A stretch of 64,000 nucleotides of DNA from Maribacter sp. 1_MG-2023 (GTDB lineage Bacteria > Bacteroidota > Bacteroidia > Flavobacteriales > Flavobacteriaceae): assembly GCF_030547005.1 (NCBI RefSeq), contig NZ_JAUOPN010000001.1:1-64000 (forward strand). Reading direction: 5' to 3'. The position numbers and the translations under genes are program-made. Position 1 is the first letter of the stretch. Every line of letters starts with the position of its first letter. The notes below the pieces were generated by a model, which saw nothing but the letters and a program-made list of their open reading frames with translations, did no database searches and was not told the origin of the DNA. Positions 54,934 through 64,000 of the stretch are shown here, one piece after another.

Positions 54934-54978
54934 ATCATATTTTGCTCCTCGTTCTATCGAGTTTGGTAGCAAGATGAT
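54934..54978 (+). promoter_or_regulatory. Nested stem-loop leader before rplQ
   Basis: Three nested stems: ATCAT/ATGAT (54934-54938, 54974-54978), TTGCT/AGCAA (54942-54946, 54968-54972) and CTCG/CGAG (54948-54951, 54958-54961) with loop TTCTAT. It ends 11 bases before the rplQ ATG. Could be an L17 or S4 control site, or a processing site. Confidence 0.5.
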
Positions 54979-54989
54979 AAAATTGTAAC

Positions 54990-55523
54990 ATGAGACACGG
55001 TAAAAAAATTAATCACTTAGGTAGAAAAACTGCCCACAGAAAAGCGATGTTAGCTAACATGGCTTGTTCTTTGATCGAACACAAAAGAATCAACACTACA
55101 GTTGCTAAAGCAAAAGCTTTAAAACAATTTATTGAGCCTTTGATTACTAAATCAAAAGCAGAAAATAATGTAAGTGCTGAAAAAGGTACTCATAACAGAC
55201 GTATCGTTTTCAAGAATCTACGTGATAAGTATGCAGTTACTGAGTTATTCAGTGTTGTATCTGAAAAGGTTGCTGATAGACCAGGTGGTTATACTAGAAT
55301 TATTAAATTGGGTAATCGTTTAGGTGATAACGCCGATATGGCAATGATAGAATTGGTTGATTTCAACGAATTGTATAATGCTGGTAAGCCTAAAAAGAAA
55401 TCTACTAGAAGAAGTAGAAGATCAGGTGGTAGTGATGCTGAAGTTGTTTCTGCAGAGAAAGAAACTAAGGTTGAAGAAGCTCAAACTGAAACAGAAGCTA
55501 AGACAGATGATTCTAAGGAATAA
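54990..55523 (+). CDS. rplQ: Ribosomal protein L17 with C-terminal extension
   Basis: 177 residues against about 127 in E. coli. The core ([21 protein letters not shown] start) ends near residue 125. The remaining 50 residues are a K/R patch followed by an acidic E/T/D tail. Such low-complexity tails are common in Bacteroidota L17. Last ribosomal gene of the run, followed by a terminator. Confidence 0.97.
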   Translation: MRHGKKINHLGRKTAHRKAMLANMACSLIEHKRINTTVAKAKALKQFIEPLITKSKAENNVSAEKGTHNRRIVFKNLRDKYAVTELFSVVSEKVADRPGGYTRIIKLGNRLGDNADMAMIELVDFNELYNAGKPKKKSTRRSRRSGGSDAEVVSAEKETKVEEAQTETEAKTDDSKE

Positions 55524-55547
55524 AATTGTCAATAAATATTAATAATG

Positions 55548-55580
55548 AAAAAGGATAAGCTTTCTAGCTTATCCTTTTTT
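55548..55580 (+). terminator. Terminator of the ribosomal super-operon
   Basis: AAAAAGGATAAGCT and AGCTTATCCTTTTTT pair around TTCT and are followed by a T-run, 24 bases after the rplQ stop. Confidence 0.9.
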
Positions 55581-55617
55581 TATGTTTTTTTGTGAACGAA
55601 TAAATTATAAGACTAAA

Positions 55618-56745
55618 ATGAAATATCAGGCAAAGAGAAAAGCTATAATATTACTTGCAGATGGTACTATCTTTTTTGGAAAATCTGTTGGAGACAAAGA
55701 AGGTACTGCTTTCGGTGAAGTATGTTTCAATACAGGAATGACAGGGTACCAAGAGATATTTACAGATCCATCTTATTTTGGACAAATAATGGTTACAACC
55801 AATGCTCATATTGGTAATTACGGTGTAAATGACGGTGAAATAGAATCTGAATCTATTAAGATTTCTGGTTTAGTTTGTAGAAATTTCAGCTATGAGTATT
55901 CAAGACCTTTAGCAGACGATAGTCTACAAGGTTTTTTAGATAAGAATGAGTTGTTTGCTATTTCTGATGTAGATACGCGTGCTTTGGTTAGTTATATAAG
56001 AGATAACGGTGCAATGAATGCTGTTATTTCTACAGATGTTGAAAATATTGAGGAGTTAAAAAATCGATTGAGTAAAGTTCCAAGTATGAAAGGCTTAGAA
56101 CTTGCTTCAAAAGTTTCTACGAAAGAACCATATTTCGTCGGTGATGAAAATGCAAACTTTAAAATAGCAGTACTTGATATAGGTATTAAGAAAAATATTT
56201 TACGTAATCTAGTTAAGCGTGGGGCATATGTTAAGGTTTTTCCTTACAACAGTAGTTTTGAAGAAATGTCTTCTTGGAGTCCTGATGCTTTCTTTATTTC
56301 TAATGGGCCTGGTGATCCTGAGCCTTTAGTGGATGCTATTGCAGCAGTGAAGAAAATGATACAAACAGATAAACCTTTATTTGGTATTTGTTTAGGGCAT
56401 CAAGTATTGGCATTAGCAAACGGAGTTTCTACTTACAAGATGCACAATGGTCATAGAGGTATTAACCATCCAATATTAAACCTTATTACAGGTAAAGGTG
56501 AGATCACTTCACAAAATCATGGATTTGCTATTAATAGAGAAGAAACTGAGGCTAATGTGAATTTAGAGATTACACATACTCATCTTAATGATAAGACAGT
56601 TGCCGGTATTCGAATGAAAGATAAAAATGTTTTTTCTGTGCAATACCACCCAGAAGCAAGCCCAGGTCCTCATGATGCAGATTACCTTTTCGATAATTTT
56701 TTTAAATTAATTGAGAATTGTTCAAAACATAACGAAATAGTTTAA
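55618..56745 (+). CDS. carA: Carbamoyl-phosphate synthase small subunit
   Basis: 375 residues from the ATG at 55618 (MKYQAKRKAIILLADG); the longer frame runs back into the terminator. N-terminal CarA domain and C-terminal class I glutamine amidotransferase with nucleophile cysteine in FGICLGHQ and the H and E of YHPEASPGP. It makes ammonia for carbamoyl phosphate (pyrimidines, arginine). carB is not adjacent. Confidence 0.97.
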   Translation: MKYQAKRKAIILLADGTIFFGKSVGDKEGTAFGEVCFNTGMTGYQEIFTDPSYFGQIMVTTNAHIGNYGVNDGEIESESIKISGLVCRNFSYEYSRPLADDSLQGFLDKNELFAISDVDTRALVSYIRDNGAMNAVISTDVENIEELKNRLSKVPSMKGLELASKVSTKEPYFVGDENANFKIAVLDIGIKKNILRNLVKRGAYVKVFPYNSSFEEMSSWSPDAFFISNGPGDPEPLVDAIAAVKKMIQTDKPLFGICLGHQVLALANGVSTYKMHNGHRGINHPILNLITGKGEITSQNHGFAINREETEANVNLEITHTHLNDKTVAGIRMKDKNVFSVQYHPEASPGPHDADYLFDNFFKLIENCSKHNEIV

Positions 56746-56849
56746 ATAAACATTAATTAATTGGCAAATGTAGGGGTTGAACCAGCAAGTTGAAAACATG
56801 CTTTTGTATCTTTACTTCTTTAAACAAACAACTAATAAAAAGATTATAA

Positions 56850-58142
<1,293 letters not shown>

Positions 58143-58164
58143 TTCTTATGTGAAATATATAATC

Positions 58165-58196
58165 AAGCCTTTCTCTCGAGAAAGGCTTTTTTTTTT
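58165..58196 (+). terminator. Terminator after eno
   Basis: AAGCCTTTCTC and GAGAAAGGCTT pair around TC and are followed by a run of T. Confidence 0.92.
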
Positions 58197-58261
58197 GGCG
58201 TACTTCAAAACTTTAACTACCTTTTGAGAATAAACCAATAATAACCCCTCTTTGTTAGCGT

Positions 58262-59797
58262 ATGAATAACTTTCTTTTTGTTTCCGCAGAGAATGATGCC
58301 ATTCCTGATTGTAAAGCTGGTGGAATGGGTGACGTGGTTAGAGACGTGCCTAGAGAGATATCGAAACGAGGAGATAAAGTTCACGTAGTCGTACCCTCAT
58401 ATTCTAGATTGCATAAAAATGGAATCTTTAAAACTAAACTTGAATTTAGTCTTAGGGGTATGCCATACATGGCAGAATTGTATGAGGTGATTCCTAAGAG
58501 AGTAGATAAAAATATCACCCATTATGTTATTCACCATCCTGAGATATCGGAAGGTGGTATAGCTCATATTTATCATGATGATCCTACCGAACCTTTTTTT
58601 AATGATTTTATAAAGTTCATTATTTTTTGTACTGCTACAGCAGAAGCAATTAAGATTGGAGCCTTTGGTGATTTAGATATCGTTCATATGCATGACTGGC
58701 ATTCTGCAGCGCTCTTGTTTATAAAAACATATCATCCTCAATATCAAGATTTGAAAAAGATGAGATATGTGTATACTATTCATAATCTTGCTATACAGGG
58801 TATTCGTCCTTTTTACAATAATTATGCATCGGTCAATCATTGGTTTCCTGAGATTCAGTTAGATCATAAAGCTTTGATGGATCCGCATTACCAAGATTGT
58901 ATAAATTTAATGGCAGTCGGTATTCGCTTTGCAGATGCAGTTCATACGGTTTCTCCATCTTACAAAGAAGATGTGCTTTTGCCAAGTAGAAGACCTGAGT
59001 TTATTGGAGGTGAAAGTTTAGAAGAAGATTTAATAAAGGCAGATAATGAAGGTAGGCTTTTCGGTATTTTAAATGCCAGCAACTATGGTAATATAAGAGA
59101 AGCAGAAAAAGGATTGTTATATAGAAATACTGTAAAAGCTATTTTTAGATGGCTCCAAGAAAATTCGAAAAAGTATAAAGCAGATTTTCTTGCCCATACA
59201 GGAGAAAAAATTATGCAGTTTGTTGGTAATAAGCCAAAATTCATAGTGTCTAGTGTGGCAAGATTAACGGAACAAAAGTTCTATTTTCTAAAACGATCAC
59301 CAGAAGCATTCGAGAAAATGTTGGCTAGGTTAAATGAAATTGATGGTATATTTATTTTGTTAGGTACTGGTGATCCAGATTATGAAGAGTTCTTTCGTTA
59401 TATGAGTTATCAGCATAAAAATTTTGTATTCACCAACGGTCAATCAGAAGATCTGATTGATTCAATGTACCTAGAAACAGACTTGTACTTTATGCCTAGT
59501 TTATTTGAACCATGTGGTATTAGTCAAATGTTGGCTATGAGAAATGGTAACCCATGTTTGGTGCATCACACTGGTGGACTAAAAGATACTGTTCATCACT
59601 TGAAGACGGGATTTGTTTTTGGTGGTGATACCTACGATGAACAAATTAGTAATATGGTGAAGAGTTTTGATGAGGCATTGACCTTATGGGAGAACGATAA
59701 ACCTGCTTGGATAAAGATAAAAGCGAATGCAAAAAAGGCTCGTTTTACTTGGGAAAAATCTTTAGATGCATATTACGAGTCACTATACTTGTTGTAA
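58262..59797 (+). CDS. GT5-family glycogen/starch synthase-like glycosyltransferase
   Basis: 511 residues, two Rossmann domains. The ADP-sugar motif KAGGMGDVV (outline at residues 18-26) replaces the usual KTGGL, and the C-terminal E-x7-E region reads LFEPCGISQMLAM. HMHDWHSA lies in the first domain. Such proteins add glucose to alpha-glucans. The variant first motif makes donor specificity uncertain, so no gene symbol is given. Single gene. Confidence 0.85.
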   Translation: MNNFLFVSAENDAIPDCKAGGMGDVVRDVPREISKRGDKVHVVVPSYSRLHKNGIFKTKLEFSLRGMPYMAELYEVIPKRVDKNITHYVIHHPEISEGGIAHIYHDDPTEPFFNDFIKFIIFCTATAEAIKIGAFGDLDIVHMHDWHSAALLFIKTYHPQYQDLKKMRYVYTIHNLAIQGIRPFYNNYASVNHWFPEIQLDHKALMDPHYQDCINLMAVGIRFADAVHTVSPSYKEDVLLPSRRPEFIGGESLEEDLIKADNEGRLFGILNASNYGNIREAEKGLLYRNTVKAIFRWLQENSKKYKADFLAHTGEKIMQFVGNKPKFIVSSVARLTEQKFYFLKRSPEAFEKMLARLNEIDGIFILLGTGDPDYEEFFRYMSYQHKNFVFTNGQSEDLIDSMYLETDLYFMPSLFEPCGISQMLAMRNGNPCLVHHTGGLKDTVHHLKTGFVFGGDTYDEQISNMVKSFDEALTLWENDKPAWIKIKANAKKARFTWEKSLDAYYESLYLL

Positions 59798-59911
59798 TGA
59801 AAGCTATTCATAGTACTTATTGTTAATTTTACCCAAAACAGATTTTTGAAATTGGTAAACCAGTCTTGTTTTGTTAACTTTACAAGAAGTATATAAAACG
59901 TAAAAATAAAA

Positions 59912-61198
59912 ATGTCAGACAAAGCTATTTTAGAATATAATGGTGAAAAATATGAGTTTCCTGTAATTAAGGGAACCGAAAACGAACTTGCAATCGATAT
60001 TAAAACTTTGCGTTCGGCTACCAATGGAATTATAACTATTGATCCAGGTTTTAAAAATACAGGATCTTGTGAAAGTGCTATTACTTTTTTAGATGGTGAA
60101 AAAGGAATTTTACGTTACAGAGGATACTCAATTGAAGAGTTAGCTGAGAAAGCTGATTTCTTAGAAGTAGCTTATGCTTTGATATTTGGTGAATTGCCAA
60201 ATACAGAAGAACTAGCAAAATTTCATAAAGACATTAAAGATGAATCTCATGTAGATGAAGAGATGAAAAAGATTTTGGACGGTTTTCCAAAATCTGCACA
60301 CCCAATGGGAGTTTTATCTTCTTTGACAAGTGCATTGATTGCATTTAACCCATCAACGGTTGATGTGAGTTCTGATGAAGATATGTACCACGCGATTGTG
60401 CGTATTCTTGCTAAATTTCCAGTTCTTGTAGCTTGGACTTTACGTAAAAAGAAAGGTCTTCCATTAGATTATGGTGATGATAGTTTAGGGTATGTTGAGA
60501 ATATTCATAAAATGATGTTTAAGCGTCCTAATCAAGATTATAAGCAGAATAAAGTTGTTATAGAGGCGTTAGACAAGTTATTGATTTTACATGCTGACCA
60601 TGAGCAAAACTGTTCTACGAGTACTGTTCGTATTGTAGGTTCTTCTCATGCTGGTTTATTTGCATCTTTATCTGCAGGTATTTCTGCGCTTTGGGGTCCA
60701 TTACATGGTGGTGCAAACCAAGCGGTATTAGAAATGCTAGAAGCTATTGAAGCAGATGGTGGCGATACTAAAAAATACATGGCTAAGGCTAAAGATAAGT
60801 CTGATCCTTTTAGATTAATGGGCTTTGGTCATAGAGTGTATAAAAACTTCGATCCTCGTGCAAAGATTATTAAAGTAGCTGCTGATGAAGTATTGGCAGA
60901 TCTAGGTATAGATGATCCAATTCTTGAAATTGCAAAGGGTTTAGAGAAAGAAGCACTTGAAGATCCGTACTTTGTTGATAGAAAATTATATCCTAACGTA
61001 GATTTCTATTCAGGTATTATTTATAGAGCATTAGGTATACCAACAGAAATGTTTACAGTAATGTTTGCTTTAGGTAGATTACCTGGGTGGATTGCTCAAT
61101 GGAGAGAAATGAGATTAAATGGTGAACCAATTGGTAGACCAAGACAAGTATATACTGGAGAAAATTTAAGATCTTTTGTCGAACTGGACAAAAGGTAG
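59912..61198 (+). CDS. gltA: Citrate synthase
   Basis: 428 residues, type II (hexameric) form with N-terminal beta domain. Catalytic histidines lie in GPLHGGANQA and GFGHRVYKNFDPRA, and the aspartate in the VDFYSGI region. Condenses acetyl-CoA and oxaloacetate, first step of the TCA cycle. Followed by a terminator. Confidence 0.97.
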   Translation: MSDKAILEYNGEKYEFPVIKGTENELAIDIKTLRSATNGIITIDPGFKNTGSCESAITFLDGEKGILRYRGYSIEELAEKADFLEVAYALIFGELPNTEELAKFHKDIKDESHVDEEMKKILDGFPKSAHPMGVLSSLTSALIAFNPSTVDVSSDEDMYHAIVRILAKFPVLVAWTLRKKKGLPLDYGDDSLGYVENIHKMMFKRPNQDYKQNKVVIEALDKLLILHADHEQNCSTSTVRIVGSSHAGLFASLSAGISALWGPLHGGANQAVLEMLEAIEADGGDTKKYMAKAKDKSDPFRLMGFGHRVYKNFDPRAKIIKVAADEVLADLGIDDPILEIAKGLEKEALEDPYFVDRKLYPNVDFYSGIIYRALGIPTEMFTVMFALGRLPGWIAQWREMRLNGEPIGRPRQVYTGENLRSFVELDKR

Positions 61199-61221
61199 AT
61201 TGCTACCGTTATCAAAAAAAC

Positions 61222-61257
61222 AAAAAGCTCTTTTAATTTTTAAAGGGGCTTTTTTTT
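61222..61257 (+). terminator. Terminator after gltA
   Basis: AAAAAGCTCTTT pairs with AAAGGGGCTTTTT, allowing wobbles and one mismatch, followed by a T-run. Confidence 0.75.
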
Positions 61258-61292
61258 ATGCAATTTTTTAAATCATATTTAAAACAAAACTT

Positions 61293-62207
61293 ATGTTACA
61301 GTTACATATCAAAGATGAAGTTTCACAGTTAAAAGCAGTTGTATTAGGGATAGCTAAGAGTTCTGGACCTACACCAACTATTGAAGAAGCTTATGATCCA
61401 AAATCGGTAGAACATATTAAGGCTGGTACATACCCTATTGAAGCAGATATGGTTGCCGAAATGGAAGGTTTTAGAAAAGTGTTCGAGAAATATGATGTTA
61501 AGGTCTTTAGACCCGAAGTTCTTGAAAACTGTAATCAAATATTTACTAGAGATATTGCTTTTGTTATTGAAGACAAACTTATCAAAGCAAATATACTACC
61601 TGATAGAGAACAAGAAGTAGAAGCGATTTTACATGTTTTAGATAAAATTGATGATGATAATATTTTAACTCCTCCAGAAGACGTTCATGTTGAAGGTGGT
61701 GATGTTATGCCTTGGGACGATTATATTTTTGTAGGTACCTATACAGCACCAGATTATTCTACATATATAACTGCGAGAACAAATAAAGCTGCTGTTGCAT
61801 ATTTAACGAAACAATTTCCGAACAAAACTATTAAGTCTTTTGAATTAAGAAAGTCTAATACTATCGCGCAAGAGAATGCATTGCATTTAGATTGCTGTTT
61901 TCAACCTTTAGGGAAAGGGAAAGCAATTTTACACAAAAATGGATTTCTTGTAGAAGAGGAATATCAGTGGTTGGTAGACTTCTTTGGCAAAGAAAATATT
62001 TTTGAAATAGATGCCAATGAAATGTACCATATGTATAGTAACGTATTTTCTATTTCACCAGATGTTGTAGTATCTGAACGTAATTTTACACGTCTTAATA
62101 ATTGGTTACGTCAACAAGGTTTTACTGTAGAAGAAATTGCGTATGCCGAAATTTCAAAACAAGAAGGGCTGTTACGTTGTAGTACTCTGCCTTTAATAAG
62201 AGCTTAA
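61293..62207 (+). CDS. Dimethylarginine dimethylaminohydrolase-like guanidino hydrolase
   Basis: 304 residues, pentein fold. Catalytic features: HVEGGDV near residue 132, HLD in ALHLDCC near 196, and a C-terminal cysteine in LLRCSTLPL. The family hydrolyses dimethylarginine, arginine or agmatine-like guanidines to citrulline-type products, and related amidinotransferases share the fold. Next to CtlX, which suggests arginine or citrulline metabolism. Substrate not proven. Confidence 0.83.
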   Translation: MLQLHIKDEVSQLKAVVLGIAKSSGPTPTIEEAYDPKSVEHIKAGTYPIEADMVAEMEGFRKVFEKYDVKVFRPEVLENCNQIFTRDIAFVIEDKLIKANILPDREQEVEAILHVLDKIDDDNILTPPEDVHVEGGDVMPWDDYIFVGTYTAPDYSTYITARTNKAAVAYLTKQFPNKTIKSFELRKSNTIAQENALHLDCCFQPLGKGKAILHKNGFLVEEEYQWLVDFFGKENIFEIDANEMYHMYSNVFSISPDVVVSERNFTRLNNWLRQQGFTVEEIAYAEISKQEGLLRCSTLPLIRA

Positions 62208-62249
62208 TTTTAAAGATTTATAAAAAAGAAAATTTTAATTAGTACCCCT

Positions 62250-63179
62250 ATGCAAATAACAAATACCATACTCATGATTCGCCCGGTGTCGTTTAGAATG
62301 AACGAGCAGACCGCTGTCAATAACTATTTCATGGAAGATATTGACTTGAAGAATCAAAAGATAAATCAGAAAGCTCAAGAAGAGTTTGATGCCTTTGTAT
62401 CCGCATTAAAGGATAAGGGAGTTAATATTATCGTTGTTCAGGACACTAAAGAGCCAGACACTCCAGATAGTATTTTTCCTAATAACTGGATCTCTTTTCA
62501 TGCAAATGGTACAGTCGGTGTTTACCCAATGTTTGCTGAGAATAGAAGAAATGAACGTAGAGAAGATATTTTTGAGATATTAGAACAGAACGGTTTTAAA
62601 ATCAATGATGTCGTTGATTATACTTCTGCTGAAGAAGAAGAATTATTTCTTGAGGGTACGGGTAGTATATTAATAGATAGAGTAAATAAAAAAGCATATT
62701 GCGCATTATCTGAACGTGCAGATGAAGATTTGTTTATTGAGTTTTGTGAAGATTTTGATTTCTTCCCAGTTATTTTTACAGCAAATCAGTATGTTGATGG
62801 TAAGCGATTACCTATTTATCATACAAATGTGATGATGGCTTTGGCCGAAAATTTTGTTGTCATTTGTACAGATTCTATTGATGATAAAAAGGAAAGAAAA
62901 AATGTGTTGGACCATCTCAAAAAAGATGGAAAAGAAGTCATTATTATTACCGAACAGCAAATGCATCATTTTGCTGGTAATATGCTTCAGGTTTTAGGTG
63001 GTAATGACAAAAAATATATGGTTATGAGCTCTGCGGCATATAATAGCTTGCGATCAGAGCAGATAGCTCAAATAGAAAATCATTGCGCTATTCTACATAG
63101 CACATTACATACTATTGAAACTTGTGGTGGTGGTAGTGCGCGTTGTATGATGGCAGAGGTTTTTCTTCCTAAGAGATAA
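62250..63179 (+). CDS. ctlX: Citrulline utilisation hydrolase CtlX
   Basis: 309 residues, also a pentein-fold protein but of another branch. It begins MQITNTILMIRPVSFRMNEQTA and has PDSIFPNNWISFH (outline) and a terminal cysteine region CGGGSARCMMAEVF. CtlX is annotated as a hydrolase in citrulline use. It lies 43 bases after the DDAH-like gene and is probably co-transcribed. Confidence 0.87.
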   Translation: MQITNTILMIRPVSFRMNEQTAVNNYFMEDIDLKNQKINQKAQEEFDAFVSALKDKGVNIIVVQDTKEPDTPDSIFPNNWISFHANGTVGVYPMFAENRRNERREDIFEILEQNGFKINDVVDYTSAEEEELFLEGTGSILIDRVNKKAYCALSERADEDLFIEFCEDFDFFPVIFTANQYVDGKRLPIYHTNVMMALAENFVVICTDSIDDKKERKNVLDHLKKDGKEVIIITEQQMHHFAGNMLQVLGGNDKKYMVMSSAAYNSLRSEQIAQIENHCAILHSTLHTIETCGGGSARCMMAEVFLPKR

Positions 63180-63269
63180 ATCCTTTGGTTTGCCTATTTA
63201 ATTATTTGTTTTAATGGGTCAAAAAAAGTCAAAGCCTTTCGTTATCTTCATAGAAATCAGATTTTAATT

Positions 63270-63881
63270 ATGAAGCTGAAACCATTTTACACTTTTGTGT
63301 CACTTTTTGTTGTTGGTGCTATACTTGTATTTGCAAATACTCCGAAAATATCTGGTTATTCACATGTAGAAAATGAGGTAGTGAATGAGACAAAATCTGA
63401 CGATTCTTATAATAAGATGATGGATGTACTTACCCATCAACGTTGTATGAATTGTCATCCTAGTGATCACATACCAAAACAGGGCGATGAAAGCCATCCT
63501 CATTATTTTGGAATGGCAAGGGGTGAAGATAATCATGGTTTTGAAGCGACTAGCTGTAACACTTGTCATCAATCTGAAAATAATCTAAATTCTGGTGTGC
63601 CTGGTGCTCCGCATTGGGCATTAGCACCAGCTTCTATGGCTTGGGAAGGACTTACTCGCGCGCAAATTGCAGAACGCTTACTTGATAAGAATACGAATGG
63701 TAATCGAAGTCATCAAGAGCTTATTAAGCATATGACCGAAGATGATTTGGTGCTTTGGGCATGGGAACCTGGCGTTGATGCAGATGGTGAGCCAAGAACG
63801 ATACCACCAGTTTCAAAAGAAGAATTTAAGAAAGCTGTTGAAAACTGGTTTGCTGACGGAGCAGTAATACCTTCTAAATAA
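63270..63881 (+). CDS. Dihaem cytochrome c-like subunit of a molybdenum hydroxylase
   Basis: 203 residues with an N-terminal membrane anchor or signal (residues 6-24). Two haem-binding CxxCH motifs (RCMNCH and SCNTCH) place it in the periplasm. The 9-base distance to the next gene, which encodes a 2Fe-2S subunit, suggests it passes electrons from an isoquinoline 1-oxidoreductase-type enzyme. Confidence 0.85.
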   Translation: MKLKPFYTFVSLFVVGAILVFANTPKISGYSHVENEVVNETKSDDSYNKMMDVLTHQRCMNCHPSDHIPKQGDESHPHYFGMARGEDNHGFEATSCNTCHQSENNLNSGVPGAPHWALAPASMAWEGLTRAQIAERLLDKNTNGNRSHQELIKHMTEDDLVLWAWEPGVDADGEPRTIPPVSKEEFKKAVENWFADGAVIPSK

Positions 63882-63890
63882 TAAAATTTT

Positions 63891-64000
63891 ATGGAAATTT
63901 CCTTGACTGTAAACGGTGTTTTAAAAACCGTAGATATAGCAGATGAAAACACACCTTTACTTTGGGTCGTTAGAGATACTTTAGATTTAAAGGGTACAAA
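63891..64000 (+). CDS. 2Fe-2S subunit of a molybdenum hydroxylase (partial)
   Basis: Starts MEISLTVNGVLKTVDIADEN and runs off the window after about 36 codons. The N-terminus with PLLWVVRDTLDLKGTK is that of the small [2Fe-2S] subunit of xanthine-oxidase-type enzymes such as isoquinoline 1-oxidoreductase alpha. Truncated by the window edge, not by mutation. Confidence 0.8.
   Translation, partial: MEISLTVNGVLKTVDIADENTPLLWVVRDTLDLKGT

Overview
The window looks like chromosomal DNA of a marine member of the Flavobacteriaceae (Bacteroidota). Reasons: low G+C, a SusC/SusD pair, a type IX secretion cluster (gliding-motility C-terminal domain protein, PorP/SprF, OmpA), promoters of the form TTTG-N19-TAnnTTTG, and the Bacteroidota order of the ribosomal super-operon (rpsL to rplQ, no tuf, adk or map). 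No species is claimed.

Region 1 (1-8721) is the exceptional part. Nine minus-strand genes lie in eight compact cassettes separated by seven structured non-coding elements of about 123 or 190 bp. Each cassette is bounded by GTT on its left and AAC on its right, plus 6-7 bases that differ between cassettes but are inverted copies of each other within one cassette. That is the bookkeeping expected of integron cassettes. The array abuts the 3' end of a tyrosine recombinase gene that lacks the extra domain of integron integrases. One arm-like half-site (attI-like) lies between them. Conserved G.T wobbles give the elements a strand bias: the strand opposite the genes folds better. At the left edge the 3' end of a group II intron sits inside the GTT core of the next site. 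I read the whole as an integron-like cassette system with a non-IntI recombinase. Cassette cargo: cupin, membrane protein, a two-gene unit with a four-helix membrane protein, an unknown soluble protein, a GNAT acetyltransferase, a secreted protein, a DUF3667 membrane protein and a lipoprotein.

Region 2 (8774-16561): a small zinc-finger gene divergent from the recombinase, an SDR and a cupin in tandem, and a three-gene type IX secretion operon (OmpA/PD40, PorP/SprF, type B CTD protein).

Region 3 (16813-29860): housekeeping and envelope genes: Mpl-type ligase, two small envelope proteins, DUF1569 protein, radC, deacetylase-like protein, yjjG, a lipoprotein/outer-membrane pair, a secreted protein, rarA, rhomboid protease, rlmB and an arylsulfotransferase-like lipoprotein.

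Region 4 (30387-38037): two secreted paralogues, then a SusC/SusD/lipoprotein uptake operon.

Region 5 (38438-58142): the complete S12-S7-EF-G, S10, spc and alpha ribosomal run, with secY, infA and rpoA, followed by carA and eno. Folded leaders precede rplC, rpsH, rpsD and rplQ and may be autoregulatory.

Region 6 (58262-64000): a GT5 glycosyltransferase, citrate synthase, two guanidino-group hydrolases (DDAH-like and CtlX), a dihaem cytochrome c and the start of a 2Fe-2S subunit of a molybdenum hydroxylase, cut by the window end.
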